Of a DNA stretch of 64,000 bases, positions 33,109 to 42,199 are shown piece by piece (positions within the stretch are counted from its first letter, which is position 1; each line of letters starts with the position of its first letter). A program made the translations under genes and the position numbers. The stretch is from Oscillospiraceae bacterium (GTDB lineage: Bacteria > Bacillota > Clostridia > Oscillospirales > Oscillospiraceae): the NCBI GenBank assembly GCA_017550645.1, contig JAFZOI010000013.1:124001-188000 (forward strand), given 5' to 3'. The notes under the pieces were generated by a model that searched no databases, was not told the origin of the DNA, and saw nothing but the letters and a program-made list of their open reading frames with translations.

Positions 33109-33174
33109 TAAAAGGTCTACACGCGGGCGCTTCGGCGTTCCGCGCATTACCCGTTTCCGGGACTGGAGGACGAT

Positions 33175-36100
33175 TTGAAAGCTCTCTCATCGGCGCTTAA
33201 AACAAGCCCCGTCTTCACGGAGCTGCTCAACAGGATAGACGGCGGAGGCTGCCCCATCGTGCTCTCCGGCGTGGAGGCCGTGCATGCGGCGCACCTCGCC
33301 GCGGCCGTGCGCGTATGCGCGGGGGTCCCCGTGGTCGTCGTCTGCCCGGACGAGCTCTCATGCGAGAGAATGAGCGCGAACCTCGCCTCTCTCGCCGAGG
33401 AAGAGGCCGTCAGGCTCATGGCGCGCGAATTCACGTTTTATAACGCGGAGAGCGTCTCCCGTCAGCTCGAGCACGAGCGTTTGAGCGCTCTCGCCTCGCT
33501 CGCCCTCGGCAAAGCCCCGCTCTGCGTCGCCACTCCGGACGCGCTCATGCAGCGCACCGCCCCGAAGCAGGTCCTGCTCGACCGCGTCGCTGAGCTCAGA
33601 TCGGGCGAAGAACTCTCCCCCGACGCGCTCTGCGAGCTTCTCGTCTCGGCGGGTTACAAGCGCGCCGAGCAGGTTGAGGGCGCGGGACAGTTCGCACGGC
33701 GCGGCGGCATCGTCGACTTCTATTCGCCCGCCGAGCCGAACCCGGTAAGGTGCGAGTTCTTTGGGGACGAAATTGACCTCATGGGATATTTCGACGTTAC
33801 GAGCCAGCGCCGCATCGAAAACATGCAGTCGGCGCTCATCCTTCCCGCGGCCGAGACGCTCCCGCAGCTATGCTACGGCGGCGAGGAGGGCCTTGCCTCT
33901 AAGCTGACGGCTCTTTCTTCCCGTCTCAGGCGCAGAAAGAACCCGCCCGAGGAGCTCATCTCGAATATAGAATCTGACGCGGAGAGGCTGAGAGATCGGC
34001 TGAGCTTTTCTTGCTCCGACAGATACCTAAATCTGCTTTTTGACGGCGTCAGCAGCGCCGTGGAATACATCCCCGAGGACGCGGTCGTTATCCTCTACGA
34101 GCCCTCCCGCCTCGCGGAGCGGGCGAAAAACTACGTCTGGCGCATCTCGCAGGACATCGAGACCCTGCTTGAATCCAACACTCTCGCGGACTCGCAGACG
34201 GATCTATTCGTCGGGTGGGACGAGTGCTGCGAGCTTCTCGCGGAGCATCCCGTCGTCATGGCGGACAGCTTCCGGGGAGGGACTTACCCGCTCGCTCCGC
34301 GGTCCCTGCTCTCCGTCACGGCAAAGCAGCTCCCATCCTACGGCGGCAGCCTCCAGACAGCCGCGGGAGACATCGTCCACTACATGAAGGAGGGCTACCG
34401 CGTCGTCGTGACGTGCACGGACGAACGCAAATGCGGCATCCTGCGCGACTATCTCGACAGCCTCGGCGTTCCCTCCTCCGTCGATACGTCGCTCGCGTCC
34501 CTGCCGCGCGGTGGGGCCTGCTCCGTCACGGTCGGCGAGCTCGGCTCCGGCATGGAGTATCCGTCGATAAAGCTCGCCGTCATCACCGAGGGGCAGTTTG
34601 CCGCGCAGAAGCCGAAAAAGGCCTCCCGCTCAAAAACGCTCGCGAAGGACCGCAGGCGGCTCCAGAGCTTTTCCGATCTCTCCGTCGGCGACGCGGTCGT
34701 GCACGAGCAGCACGGCATAGGGCGCTTCCTGGGCGTCGTGAAGATGCCGGTCGACGGGGTCGAGAAGGATTATATAAAGATAGCCTACGCAGGCACGGAC
34801 GTGCTCTACGTCCCCGCGACGCAGCTGGACATGGTCTCGAAGTACATCGGCGGCGGCGAGGATCAGTCCGTCAGGCTCAACAAGCTCGGCGGCGCCGAGT
34901 GGGCGCGCTCCAAATCCCGCGCAAAGGCCTCCGCCAAGGAGATGGCAAACGAGCTCATCAAGCTCTATGCCGAGCGCATGCGCCGCCCCGGCCACGCTTT
35001 TTCCCCCGACAGCATGTGGCAGCAGGAATTCGAGGAGGCCTTCGACTACACGGAGACGGACGATCAGCTCCGCGCCGCGGCCGACATCAAGGCCGACATG
35101 GAGCGCGAGGCGCCCATGGACAGACTTCTCTGCGGCGACGTCGGCTTCGGCAAGACCGAGGTCGCGCTCCGCGCCGTCATGAAATGCGTCATGGACGGCT
35201 ATCAGGCGGCGATACTCGTCCCGACGACGGTCCTTGCCAACCAGCACTACGTAACGGTGATGCGCCGCTTTGCGGGCTATCCCGTGTCCGTCGAGCTGCT
35301 GAGCCGCTTCAGGACGGCCTCGGAGATAAAAAAAGCGCTCAAAAGCATAGAAAACGGCACGGCCGACATCGTCATCGGCACGCACCGTCTCATACAAAAG
35401 GACGTCAAATTCTTTAAGCTCGGCCTTCTCGTCGTCGACGAGGAGCAGCGCTTCGGCGTATCGCACAAGGAAAAGCTCAAGGAGCTCGCCGGCAACGTCG
35501 ACGTGCTCTCCCTCTCGGCGACGCCGATACCGAGGACGCTGAATATGGCGCTCTCGGGACTGCGCGACATGAGCACGATCTCCGAGCCGCCGAGCGGGCG
35601 GCACCCCGTCCAGACCTACGTGCTCGAGCACGACTGGTCCGTCATATGCGACGCGATCAGGCGCGAGGTCGCGCGCGGAGGGCAGGTCTACTATCTGCAC
35701 AACCGCGTCGAGACCATACAGCGCACCGCGGCCCGGCTATCCCAGATGCTCGAGGGCGTCACCGTTGCTTACGCGCACGGGAAGATGAGCGAGGATCAGC
35801 TCTCAGAGGTCATGGAGCAGGTCTCCTCAGGCGAAGTGCAGGTCCTCGTCTGCACGACGATAATAGAGACCGGCATCGACATTCCCAACGTCAACACGCT
35901 CATCATAGAGGACGCCGACAGGCTCGGGCTCGCGCAGCTGCACCAGATACGCGGGCGCGTCGGGCGCTCATCCCGCCACGCCTTCGCCTACTTTACGTTC
36001 AGGCGCGGCAAGGTGCTCAGCGAGGACGCTGCCAAGCGCCTCGCGACGATACGCGAATTTGCGGAATTCAACAGCGGCTTCCATATAGCCATGCGCGATC

Positions 36101-36699
36101 TCGAGATACGCGGCGCGGGCAATCTGCTCGGCGCGGAGCAGTCCGGGCACATGATGAGCGTCGGCTTCGACATGTACCTGAAGCTGCTCGAGGAGGCCGT
36201 CCTCGAGGAAAAGGGCGAAAAGCCGAAAAAGCGCGCGGAGTGCTCGGCGGACCTCACGGTCTCGGCCTCCATACCGGACAGCTACGTATCTTCTCCGGAG
36301 CAACGCATGGATCTCTACAGGCGCATAGCTCTCATCGAGGACGAGGACGACGCCGACGATATGACCGACGAGCTCATCGACCGATACGGCGACCCGCCGA
36401 AGAGCGTCAACACGCTCATTCAGGTCGCTCTGCTGCGCGGAGAGGCCGCCGCGGCCGGCATCTGCGAGATAGCTCAAAAAGGCGGAAGGCTGTTTTTCAA
36501 GCTGACGGACTTCGACATGGGGCGCATAAGCCTTCTCTATAACGAGAGCGAGTTCCGCGGGCGCATCAAGGTCGAGGCCGGAACGAGCCCCGCAGTCAGC
36601 ATCAAGCTCACGAAAAAAGACGTTATCCAAGAGGCGTCTCAATTTATAAAAGCTTACAAGGCCACGGCAAGCGGCCTTGAGAAAGGACCCGAAATATGA
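33175..36699 (+). CDS. mfd: Transcription-repair coupling factor Mfd
   Basis: 1174 residues from TTG 33175 (GGAGGACGAT just upstream). The order is UvrB-homology module (1-about 350), a species-variable D3 region, the RNA-polymerase-interacting CarD-like domain (about 500-560, VGDAVVHEQHGIGRFLGV), RecG-like translocase (Walker A GDVGFGKTEVALRAVM, DEEQRFG, SATPIPRTLNMAL, QIRGRVGRSSRHAFAYF) and the C-terminal TRCF domain (about 1030-1150). It removes stalled polymerase and recruits UvrA. It overlaps the next gene by 4 bases. Confidence 0.97.
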   Translation: MKALSSALKTSPVFTELLNRIDGGGCPIVLSGVEAVHAAHLAAAVRVCAGVPVVVVCPDELSCERMSANLASLAEEEAVRLMAREFTFYNAESVSRQLEHERLSALASLALGKAPLCVATPDALMQRTAPKQVLLDRVAELRSGEELSPDALCELLVSAGYKRAEQVEGAGQFARRGGIVDFYSPAEPNPVRCEFFGDEIDLMGYFDVTSQRRIENMQSALILPAAETLPQLCYGGEEGLASKLTALSSRLRRRKNPPEELISNIESDAERLRDRLSFSCSDRYLNLLFDGVSSAVEYIPEDAVVILYEPSRLAERAKNYVWRISQDIETLLESNTLADSQTDLFVGWDECCELLAEHPVVMADSFRGGTYPLAPRSLLSVTAKQLPSYGGSLQTAAGDIVHYMKEGYRVVVTCTDERKCGILRDYLDSLGVPSSVDTSLASLPRGGACSVTVGELGSGMEYPSIKLAVITEGQFAAQKPKKASRSKTLAKDRRRLQSFSDLSVGDAVVHEQHGIGRFLGVVKMPVDGVEKDYIKIAYAGTDVLYVPATQLDMVSKYIGGGEDQSVRLNKLGGAEWARSKSRAKASAKEMANELIKLYAERMRRPGHAFSPDSMWQQEFEEAFDYTETDDQLRAAADIKADMEREAPMDRLLCGDVGFGKTEVALRAVMKCVMDGYQAAILVPTTVLANQHYVTVMRRFAGYPVSVELLSRFRTASEIKKALKSIENGTADIVIGTHRLIQKDVKFFKLGLLVVDEEQRFGVSHKEKLKELAGNVDVLSLSATPIPRTLNMALSGLRDMSTISEPPSGRHPVQTYVLEHDWSVICDAIRREVARGGQVYYLHNRVETIQRTAARLSQMLEGVTVAYAHGKMSEDQLSEVMEQVSSGEVQVLVCTTIIETGIDIPNVNTLIIEDADRLGLAQLHQIRGRVGRSSRHAFAYFTFRRGKVLSEDAAKRLATIREFAEFNSGFHIAMRDLEIRGAGNLLGAEQSGHMMSVGFDMYLKLLEEAVLEEKGEKPKKRAECSADLTVSASIPDSYVSSPEQRMDLYRRIALIEDEDDADDMTDELIDRYGDPPKSVNTLIQVALLRGEAAAAGICEIAQKGGRLFFKLTDFDMGRISLLYNESEFRGRIKVEAGTSPAVSIKLTKKDVIQEASQFIKAYKATASGLEKGPEI

Positions 36700-37844
36700 A
36701 GACCGTTTCAAGAATTTTAGCAGCCCTGCTCTCGCTGAGCCTGCTTTTTGCGGCTGGCTGCTCCGATCAGAAGCCGACTGCCCCGTCAGAGGAGCCGTCC
36801 TCCACGCCTTCCGGCACGGTCGATCCGGCCGGCGCTTCGACCGATCCCGCCGACGTGCAGGCGGAGGCGCTCGGCCTGAAAGCGGACGCCGTCGCAGCGA
36901 AGATAAACGGCGAGCCCGTCACCGTGCGCGAATTTCTCTATTGGGCCAACGCGACCTATGTGAGCTGGGGCTTTACGGATATAGACTGGGATATGGATCT
37001 CGACGGCATGACGGTCGAGGAAGTGCTCAAGGACAACGTCATCAACTCCGTCAAGCTCTATCGCGCCGTTGAAAACAAATGCGCCGAGCTCAACATCACG
37101 CTCCCGGAATCCGACGAGGAGGAGCTCGCGAGCGCCAAGGACAACCTCATCGCCCAGTACGGCAGCGAAGAGGCGTACCGTCAGGCTCTCGCCGAATCGC
37201 TTCTGACCGAGGATCTTTATAATTACATGCTCCGCGTCTCGTACCTCTATTCATACCTCTTTGAAGAGGTCTGCGGCGTCAACGGCTCGAAATGCTCCGA
37301 CGAAGAGGCCGTTATGTACGGAAACGAGAACGGATATCTGCGCGCCAAGCATATCCTTCTCTCCAAGACCGACGACGACGGCAACCTGCTGTCCGACGAG
37401 GAGTATCAGAAGAGATATGAAAAGCTCGAGGAGCTCATCGCCATACTCGACGCTTCCGACGACCCCGTCGCGAAATTCGACGAGCTCATGCACGAATACA
37501 CGGAGGACCCCGGCGTCGCCTCCTACCCCGACGGCTATCAGTGGACCGAGGGCGCGATGGTCCCCTCCTTCGAGGAGGCGACTAAGGCTCTCGACGACTA
37601 CGGATACAGCGGCGTGGTCGAGATGGCGGAATACGGCTACACTATCGTGATGCGCCTGCCTCTCGATCCCGACGCATACGCGATAAACGACAAATACGGC
37701 TATTCGCTCCGCATGAACGCCGCCATGGCCAATTTCGATACCATTCTCAGCGTATGGACGGACGAGCTCTCTGTCGAATTTATGCCCGAATATTCCAAGC
37801 TCGATTACAAGACCGCGCTCACCGCTGATCTCGCCGTTAAATAA
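36696..37844 (+). CDS. PrsA/SurA-like peptidyl-prolyl isomerase lipoprotein
   Basis: 382 residues overlapping mfd by 4 bases (ATGA). Lipobox LLFAAGC with the lipidated Cys at 22, then a Ser/Thr/Pro linker (about 25-53). A SurA-type N-terminal chaperone region (about 60-200, KINGEPVTVREFLYWANATY) precedes a parvulin-like domain (about 217-330) marked by RAKHILLSK and YPDGYQWTEGAMVPSFEEA. It likely folds exported proteins at the outer face of the membrane. Many clostridia keep this foldase downstream of mfd. The parvulin core lacks some canonical residues, so isomerase activity is uncertain. Confidence 0.88.
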   Translation: MKTVSRILAALLSLSLLFAAGCSDQKPTAPSEEPSSTPSGTVDPAGASTDPADVQAEALGLKADAVAAKINGEPVTVREFLYWANATYVSWGFTDIDWDMDLDGMTVEEVLKDNVINSVKLYRAVENKCAELNITLPESDEEELASAKDNLIAQYGSEEAYRQALAESLLTEDLYNYMLRVSYLYSYLFEEVCGVNGSKCSDEEAVMYGNENGYLRAKHILLSKTDDDGNLLSDEEYQKRYEKLEELIAILDASDDPVAKFDELMHEYTEDPGVASYPDGYQWTEGAMVPSFEEATKALDDYGYSGVVEMAEYGYTIVMRLPLDPDAYAINDKYGYSLRMNAAMANFDTILSVWTDELSVEFMPEYSKLDYKTALTADLAVK

Positions 37845-37863
37845 TCCGAAAGGAGCTATCATA

Positions 37864-38850
37864 ATGCAGGTATTCAAATTCGATCTCAATGAGGCGAAGA
37901 CCTCGCGCCTCATAGTCACGGTCGCGAACGAAAAGCCCTTCTATACCAAAACGCCCGCGCTCATCCACGTTCCCGGCGGCGGCTTCATGTTCTGCAGCGA
38001 GTGGGACACCAACGCGCTCGGCGGGCGCCTGCTCGGCAAGGGCGTCGGCGTCATCTGCACGTACCTCTACCCCGTTGCGAAGGATTACCGCTTCCCGCAG
38101 GTCGTTATCGACCTCATGCGCTGCATCAAGATACTCCGCGAGCATGCTGACGATTGGGGCATCGATCCGGCCAAAATAGTCATCTCCGGCAACTCCGCAG
38201 GCGCTTTCATATGCATGACGACGGGCAACCTCTGGAACAGGCCCGACCTCATGGATGCGGCCGGATGCAGCGGAGAGGAAGGCCGTCCGAACGCGATGGT
38301 GCTCGGCTTCGGGCCCATGTTCTGCGGTCAGCAGACCGACGGCGACATCGTGTACGTTCCCAACGGCGAGCTCGTCGGTCCGCAGACGCCCCCGGCGTTT
38401 TTCCATCACGCGAGGCTCGACACGCTCGTCAGCGTCGCGCAGAGCATAGCCATGATCGAGGCCTTTGAAAAAGCCGGCAGGCCCTTCGGATGCTACATCT
38501 CCTCCACGGGCGGGCACGGAGCGACCGGCTCGACGACGAGGCTCTTCGGGGAAAACGGCACGGTCGGCCCCTGCATCGACGACTGGTTCGATAACTGCTG
38601 GCGCTTCCTCTGCAATCAGCTCGGAATGGATCAGCTCCCGCAGGACATGCTGCCGATGATGCGCGCAATGATGGCCGGCAACAGCGGCGAAGGCGGGGCT
38701 CCCGCCAGACCGAGCTTCGCGCCTCCCATCGTCCCGCCGGAGGGCAGCGTCCCCGTTACGCCGTCGGACATGCCTCTGGGGCAGTTCAATGCCATACACA
38801 TGCCCTTTAACGCGAGCTACTTCGACAAGGACTTCACGACCTATAAATAA
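37864..38850 (+). CDS. Alpha/beta-hydrolase-fold protein, esterase-like
   Basis: 328 residues. The N-terminal strand HVPGGGFMFC is an HGGG-like oxyanion motif with one substitution, ISGNSAGAFICM is the GxSxG nucleophile elbow, and a late GGHGATG may hold the catalytic His. Such sequences occur in hormone-sensitive-lipase-like esterases. A Pro-rich C-terminal tail (about 275-310) is unusual. The gene begins 20 bases after the PPIase, so it may be co-transcribed with mfd. Substrate unknown. Confidence 0.8.
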   Translation: MQVFKFDLNEAKTSRLIVTVANEKPFYTKTPALIHVPGGGFMFCSEWDTNALGGRLLGKGVGVICTYLYPVAKDYRFPQVVIDLMRCIKILREHADDWGIDPAKIVISGNSAGAFICMTTGNLWNRPDLMDAAGCSGEEGRPNAMVLGFGPMFCGQQTDGDIVYVPNGELVGPQTPPAFFHHARLDTLVSVAQSIAMIEAFEKAGRPFGCYISSTGGHGATGSTTRLFGENGTVGPCIDDWFDNCWRFLCNQLGMDQLPQDMLPMMRAMMAGNSGEGGAPARPSFAPPIVPPEGSVPVTPSDMPLGQFNAIHMPFNASYFDKDFTTYK

Positions 38851-38896
38851 CCTGCTCAGTACGGGGCAGACTACGCTATGAAACGGAGGTGAGCCC

Positions 38897-39616
38897 GTGT
38901 TCTATTATCTTCTGCCCGCGCTCGCTTCGTATAATATCTTCCTCGTGATCGCGGCCGTCATCCCTGCGCTTTTTCTGATGATAAGGGCGTACAAGTCCGA
39001 CCGACTCGAGAAGGAGCCGCCCGCCCTGCTATGGCGGCTCGCGATAGCGGGCGTTCTGGCCTCGCTGATAGCGCTCGTCGTCGAGCGCGTGCTCGGGTAC
39101 GTTCTCAACGCCGCCGTCGCGCAGGATTCGAAGCTTTACGACGTGCTGCTCTATTTCGTCGTCGTCGCGTTCGGCGAGGAGGGCGCCAAGTATTTCATGC
39201 TGCGCAGGCGCACATGGCGCTCGCCGGAGTTCAACTGCCAATACGACGGCGTCGTCTACGCGCTCTTCGTCTCGCTCGGCTTCGGCCTTTGGGAGAACAT
39301 CAGCTACGTGATGACATACGGCCTCTCAACGGCCATAATACGCGCGATAACGGCTATTCCGGGGCACGCCTGCTTCGGCGTCTTCATGGGCGCGTTTTAC
39401 GGCATGGCCAAGCGTCGCTACAACGAGGGCGATCCCGGCTCGTCGAAGGCGCTCCGCATCCTCGCGGTGCTCCTCCCCGCCCTGCTGCACGGGGCTTACG
39501 ACTACATCGCGAGCACGGACGGCAGCATATGGGGATTCATAGCCTATATCGTCGTGCTGTTCATCGTGTCGTTCGTCTTGATCGGCAGGATGGCGAAAAA
39601 CGACAAGTATATCTGA
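38897..39616 (+). CDS. prsW: PrsW-family intramembrane metalloprotease
   Basis: 239 residues with seven or more membrane helices. Active-site motifs of the PrsW/CPBP clan are present: VVAFGEEGAKYFM (paired Glu), FGLWENISYV, ITAIPGHACFGVFMGAFYG and LLHGAYDY (His). Bacillus PrsW performs the first cut of the anti-sigma factor RsiW; no sigma/anti-sigma pair is visible here, so the substrate may be another factor. GGAGGTGAGCCC precedes GTG/TTC; the start used is GTG 38897. Confidence 0.9.
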   Translation: MFYYLLPALASYNIFLVIAAVIPALFLMIRAYKSDRLEKEPPALLWRLAIAGVLASLIALVVERVLGYVLNAAVAQDSKLYDVLLYFVVVAFGEEGAKYFMLRRRTWRSPEFNCQYDGVVYALFVSLGFGLWENISYVMTYGLSTAIIRAITAIPGHACFGVFMGAFYGMAKRRYNEGDPGSSKALRILAVLLPALLHGAYDYIASTDGSIWGFIAYIVVLFIVSFVLIGRMAKNDKYI

Positions 39617-39631
39617 TATGCATTACAGCGA

Positions 39632-39658
39632 ACGCCGGGACCGAAGCGGTCCCGGCGT
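39632..39658 (+). terminator. Hairpin after prsW
   Basis: ACGCCGGGACCG and CGGTCCCGGCGT arms with a 3-base loop; T-tract short. Confidence 0.7.
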
Positions 39659-39662
39659 TATC

Positions 39663-39678
39663 ATTTGGTGACCCGGCG
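39663..39678 (+). repeat. Left copy of tRNA-Lys 3'-end repeat (attL-like)
   Basis: ATTTGGTGACCCGGCG matches 15 of 16 bases of 56254-56269, where the same stretch is the 3' end (CGCTGGGTCACCA on the minus strand) of an intact tRNA-Lys gene. Orientation is the same (direct repeat). About 150 non-coding bases with no recognisable gene follow. Confidence 0.55.
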
Positions 39679-39825
39679 CGTTGACAGGCCTTCTTGAACG
39701 CTTTCCTTCAATTCAGGGCAAACCTGCTTAGTGCCGCTAAATGATTCAGCACGATAGTCACGACCGAAGTCACAAGAGTGCTGCAACTTCTTCCCACAAC
39801 TCCGCTGCGGCGTTGGTTTCACCGC

Positions 39826-40893
39826 TCACGGCGAACTGTAATAGCCGGCGTACCATTCCGCAAAGGCTCTCAGGCCCTCGCGGATGCCGATCTTAGGTGT
39901 GAAGCCGAAGTCGCGTTCCAACGCCTCGGAGTCGGCATACGTCACGGGCACGTCCCCGGCCTGCATGCCGACCAGCTCCCGATGGCCTTCAAAGTCGTAA
40001 TCCGCCGGCAGCACGCCGGCGCGGACCAACTCCTCCTGAAGCGTTCTTATGAAGTCCAGCAGATTCTCCGGCCGGCCGCCGCCGATGTTGTACACGGCGT
40101 AAGGCGGGATCGGCAGGCCGTCCTCGCCGTTTCTCTTCTCAGGCGCGCCCTGCATCACCCGGTACACGCCTTCTACTATATCATCAATGAATGTGAAATC
40201 CCGGCGCATGTCGCCGTAGTTGAAGATCTGGATGGTCTTCCCTGCCGCCAGCTTCTGCGTGACGGAGTAGTAAAACATGTCCGGCCGTCCGGCAGGACCG
40301 TATACCGTGAAAAACCGGAGTCCTGTGGACGGGATATTATAGAGCTTACTGTATGCGTGAGCGAGCAGCTCATCGCTCTTTTTCGTTGCGGCGTAGAGAC
40401 TGACCGGGTTATCCGCCTTGTCATCGGTGCTGAAAGGCACTTTTTTGTTCCCGCCATAGACGCTGCTGCTTGACGCATATATCAGGTGCTCCACCGGATT
40501 ATAACGGCAAGCCTCCAGCAGATTATAAAAGCCGATGATGTTGCTCTCGATATATACATCCGGATGGTCGATGGAATAGCGTACGCCCGCCTGAGCGGCC
40601 ATATTGACTACGATATCGAAACGGTGATCAGCAAACAGCTTGTCTACCAGCCTTTTATCTCCGATGGAGCCGCGTACAAAAATGTGTTTTACAGGGGAGC
40701 TTTCCGCCGCCTTCTCCACAAGGCTCAGGCGATACTCTTTCAGCGCCGGATCGTAATAGTCGTTCATGTTATCAAGGCTGACAACGGTCCCGCCGTTCAG
40801 CTCTTTCAACAAACGAATGACGAGGTTCGCACCGATGAAGCCCGGACATCCGGTCACCAGAATAGTCTTGTTATTGAGGTCGATATGCTGCAT
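39826..40893 (-). CDS. NAD-dependent UDP-glucuronate 4-epimerase-like protein
   Basis: 355 residues. Extended short-chain dehydrogenase fold with TGCPGFIGANL (Gly-rich NAD site, with Cys-Pro in place of the usual Gly-Ala), NMAAQAGVRYSIDHPD and the catalytic YAATKKSDE (Tyr-x3-Lys). AQAGVRYS is characteristic of UDP-GlcA 4-epimerases (GalAE/CapI type), and the following gene makes UDP-GlcA. Together they would supply UDP-galacturonate. Last gene of the locus. It starts 3 bases after the dehydrogenase, behind GGGAGGG. Confidence 0.9.
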   Translation of the reverse strand: MQHIDLNNKTILVTGCPGFIGANLVIRLLKELNGGTVVSLDNMNDYYDPALKEYRLSLVEKAAESSPVKHIFVRGSIGDKRLVDKLFADHRFDIVVNMAAQAGVRYSIDHPDVYIESNIIGFYNLLEACRYNPVEHLIYASSSSVYGGNKKVPFSTDDKADNPVSLYAATKKSDELLAHAYSKLYNIPSTGLRFFTVYGPAGRPDMFYYSVTQKLAAGKTIQIFNYGDMRRDFTFIDDIVEGVYRVMQGAPEKRNGEDGLPIPPYAVYNIGGGRPENLLDFIRTLQEELVRAGVLPADYDFEGHRELVGMQAGDVPVTYADSEALERDFGFTPKIGIREGLRAFAEWYAGYYSSP

Positions 40894-40896
40894 GGA

Positions 40897-42120
40897 TCAA
40901 TCCCTCCCGAACAGGTCGCGAGTGTAGACCTTTTCAGCTACGTCGCCCAACACGTCCGCGTCAAACCGATTCGCCAGGATCACGTCGCTCTGCGCCTTGA
41001 ACCGCTCCGGATCGTTCACCACACGACTGCGGAAAAACTCGCTGCCGTCTTCAAGAGTCGGCTCATAGATGATGATGGGAATGCCCTTGGCTTTGATGCG
41101 CTTCATGACGCCCTGAATGGCGGAGGCGCGGAAGTTATCGCTTTTGTTTTTCATCGTCAGACGATACACGCCCACGATCTTCGGGTCCATCGCTATGATC
41201 TGGTCGGCAATGAAGTCCTTCCGGACTGTATTGGACTTCACCACCGCCTCGATCATGGTCTGCGGCACGTCCTTGTAGTTGGCGAGGAGCTGCTTGGTGT
41301 CTTTGGGCAGGCAATAACCTCCGTAGCCGAAGGACGGATTGTTGTAGTGTCCGCCGATGCGCGGGTCCATGCATACGCCGTCAATGATCATCCTGGTATT
41401 CAGCCCCTTGCTCTGGGCATAGGTATCGAGCTCGTTGAAGAAGCTGACGCGGAGGGCAAGGTATGTGTTGGCGAAAAGCTTGATCGCCTCCGCCTCCGTG
41501 GGATGGGCGATCAGAACGGGAATGCTCTGCTCCGGCGCGCCGGCTCTGTGCTCCTCCGTCCGCGCGCCTTCCAGCAGGAGATCGGCAAACATCTCCGCAT
41601 CGGCTCTGCGATCGTCATAAGCTCCCACAATGATGCGGCTCGGATGGAGGTTGTCATACAGCGCCATGGACTCACGCAGGAATTCCGGGCTGAAGATGAT
41701 GTTGTCCACCCCGTACTTTTTCAGGACGGAATCGGTGTAGCCCACGGGGATGGTGGACTTGATGACCATTAGGACGTCGGGGTTGACCTTCAGCGTCCAC
41801 TCGATGGCGTCCTCCACGGCGGAGGTATCGAAGAACTGCTGTACGTCGTCATAGTTCGTAGGGACAGCGATAATGACAAGCTCGGCGGATCCATAGGCTG
41901 CCGCTTTATCCGTGGTGGTGTGTAAGGCGAGCTTTCTGCTCCCTTTCCGTGCTTCCTTGAAAAACCGCTCTATCTCATCGTCCTGAATGGGGCTGATGAA
42001 GCGGTTGAGCTTTTCGGCCTTTTCCTCGGTCGTGGTTATGGCTGTGACTTCATGGTTCTGGGCAAGCAGAACGGCCAGACTCAGCCCGACATATCCTACT
42101 CCGGCAACTGTGATCTTCAT
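40897..42120 (-). CDS. ugd: UDP-glucose 6-dehydrogenase family protein
   Basis: 407 residues. NAD fold [21 protein letters not shown], substrate region FSPEFLRE, and catalytic Cys in [16 protein letters not shown]. It oxidises UDP-glucose twice to UDP-glucuronate; related enzymes use UDP-ManNAc or GDP-Man, but FSPEFLRES and pairing with the epimerase favour UDP-Glc. GGAGTAGC precedes the ATG. Confidence 0.93.
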   Translation of the reverse strand: MKITVAGVGYVGLSLAVLLAQNHEVTAITTTEEKAEKLNRFISPIQDDEIERFFKEARKGSRKLALHTTTDKAAAYGSAELVIIAVPTNYDDVQQFFDTSAVEDAIEWTLKVNPDVLMVIKSTIPVGYTDSVLKKYGVDNIIFSPEFLRESMALYDNLHPSRIIVGAYDDRRADAEMFADLLLEGARTEEHRAGAPEQSIPVLIAHPTEAEAIKLFANTYLALRVSFFNELDTYAQSKGLNTRMIIDGVCMDPRIGGHYNNPSFGYGGYCLPKDTKQLLANYKDVPQTMIEAVVKSNTVRKDFIADQIIAMDPKIVGVYRLTMKNKSDNFRASAIQGVMKRIKAKGIPIIIYEPTLEDGSEFFRSRVVNDPERFKAQSDVILANRFDADVLGDVAEKVYTRDLFGRD

Positions 42121-42199
42121 GTTCTCATGCTACTCCTTTATCTGCTGGATTAACGTCTGTACCGCACAAGATCATCCCGTCCGGGGATCTGAGCGAAAG

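Noticed and set aside
39679..39825. Remnant of an integrase or transposase near the left repeat
   Set aside because: Frames on both strands are short and broken and show no recognisable residues; also no insertion sequence or CRISPR array was seen in the window.
40486..41772. 428-residue plus-strand frame opposite ugd and the epimerase
   Set aside because: Overlaps two clear sugar-nucleotide genes and has no recognisable motif.
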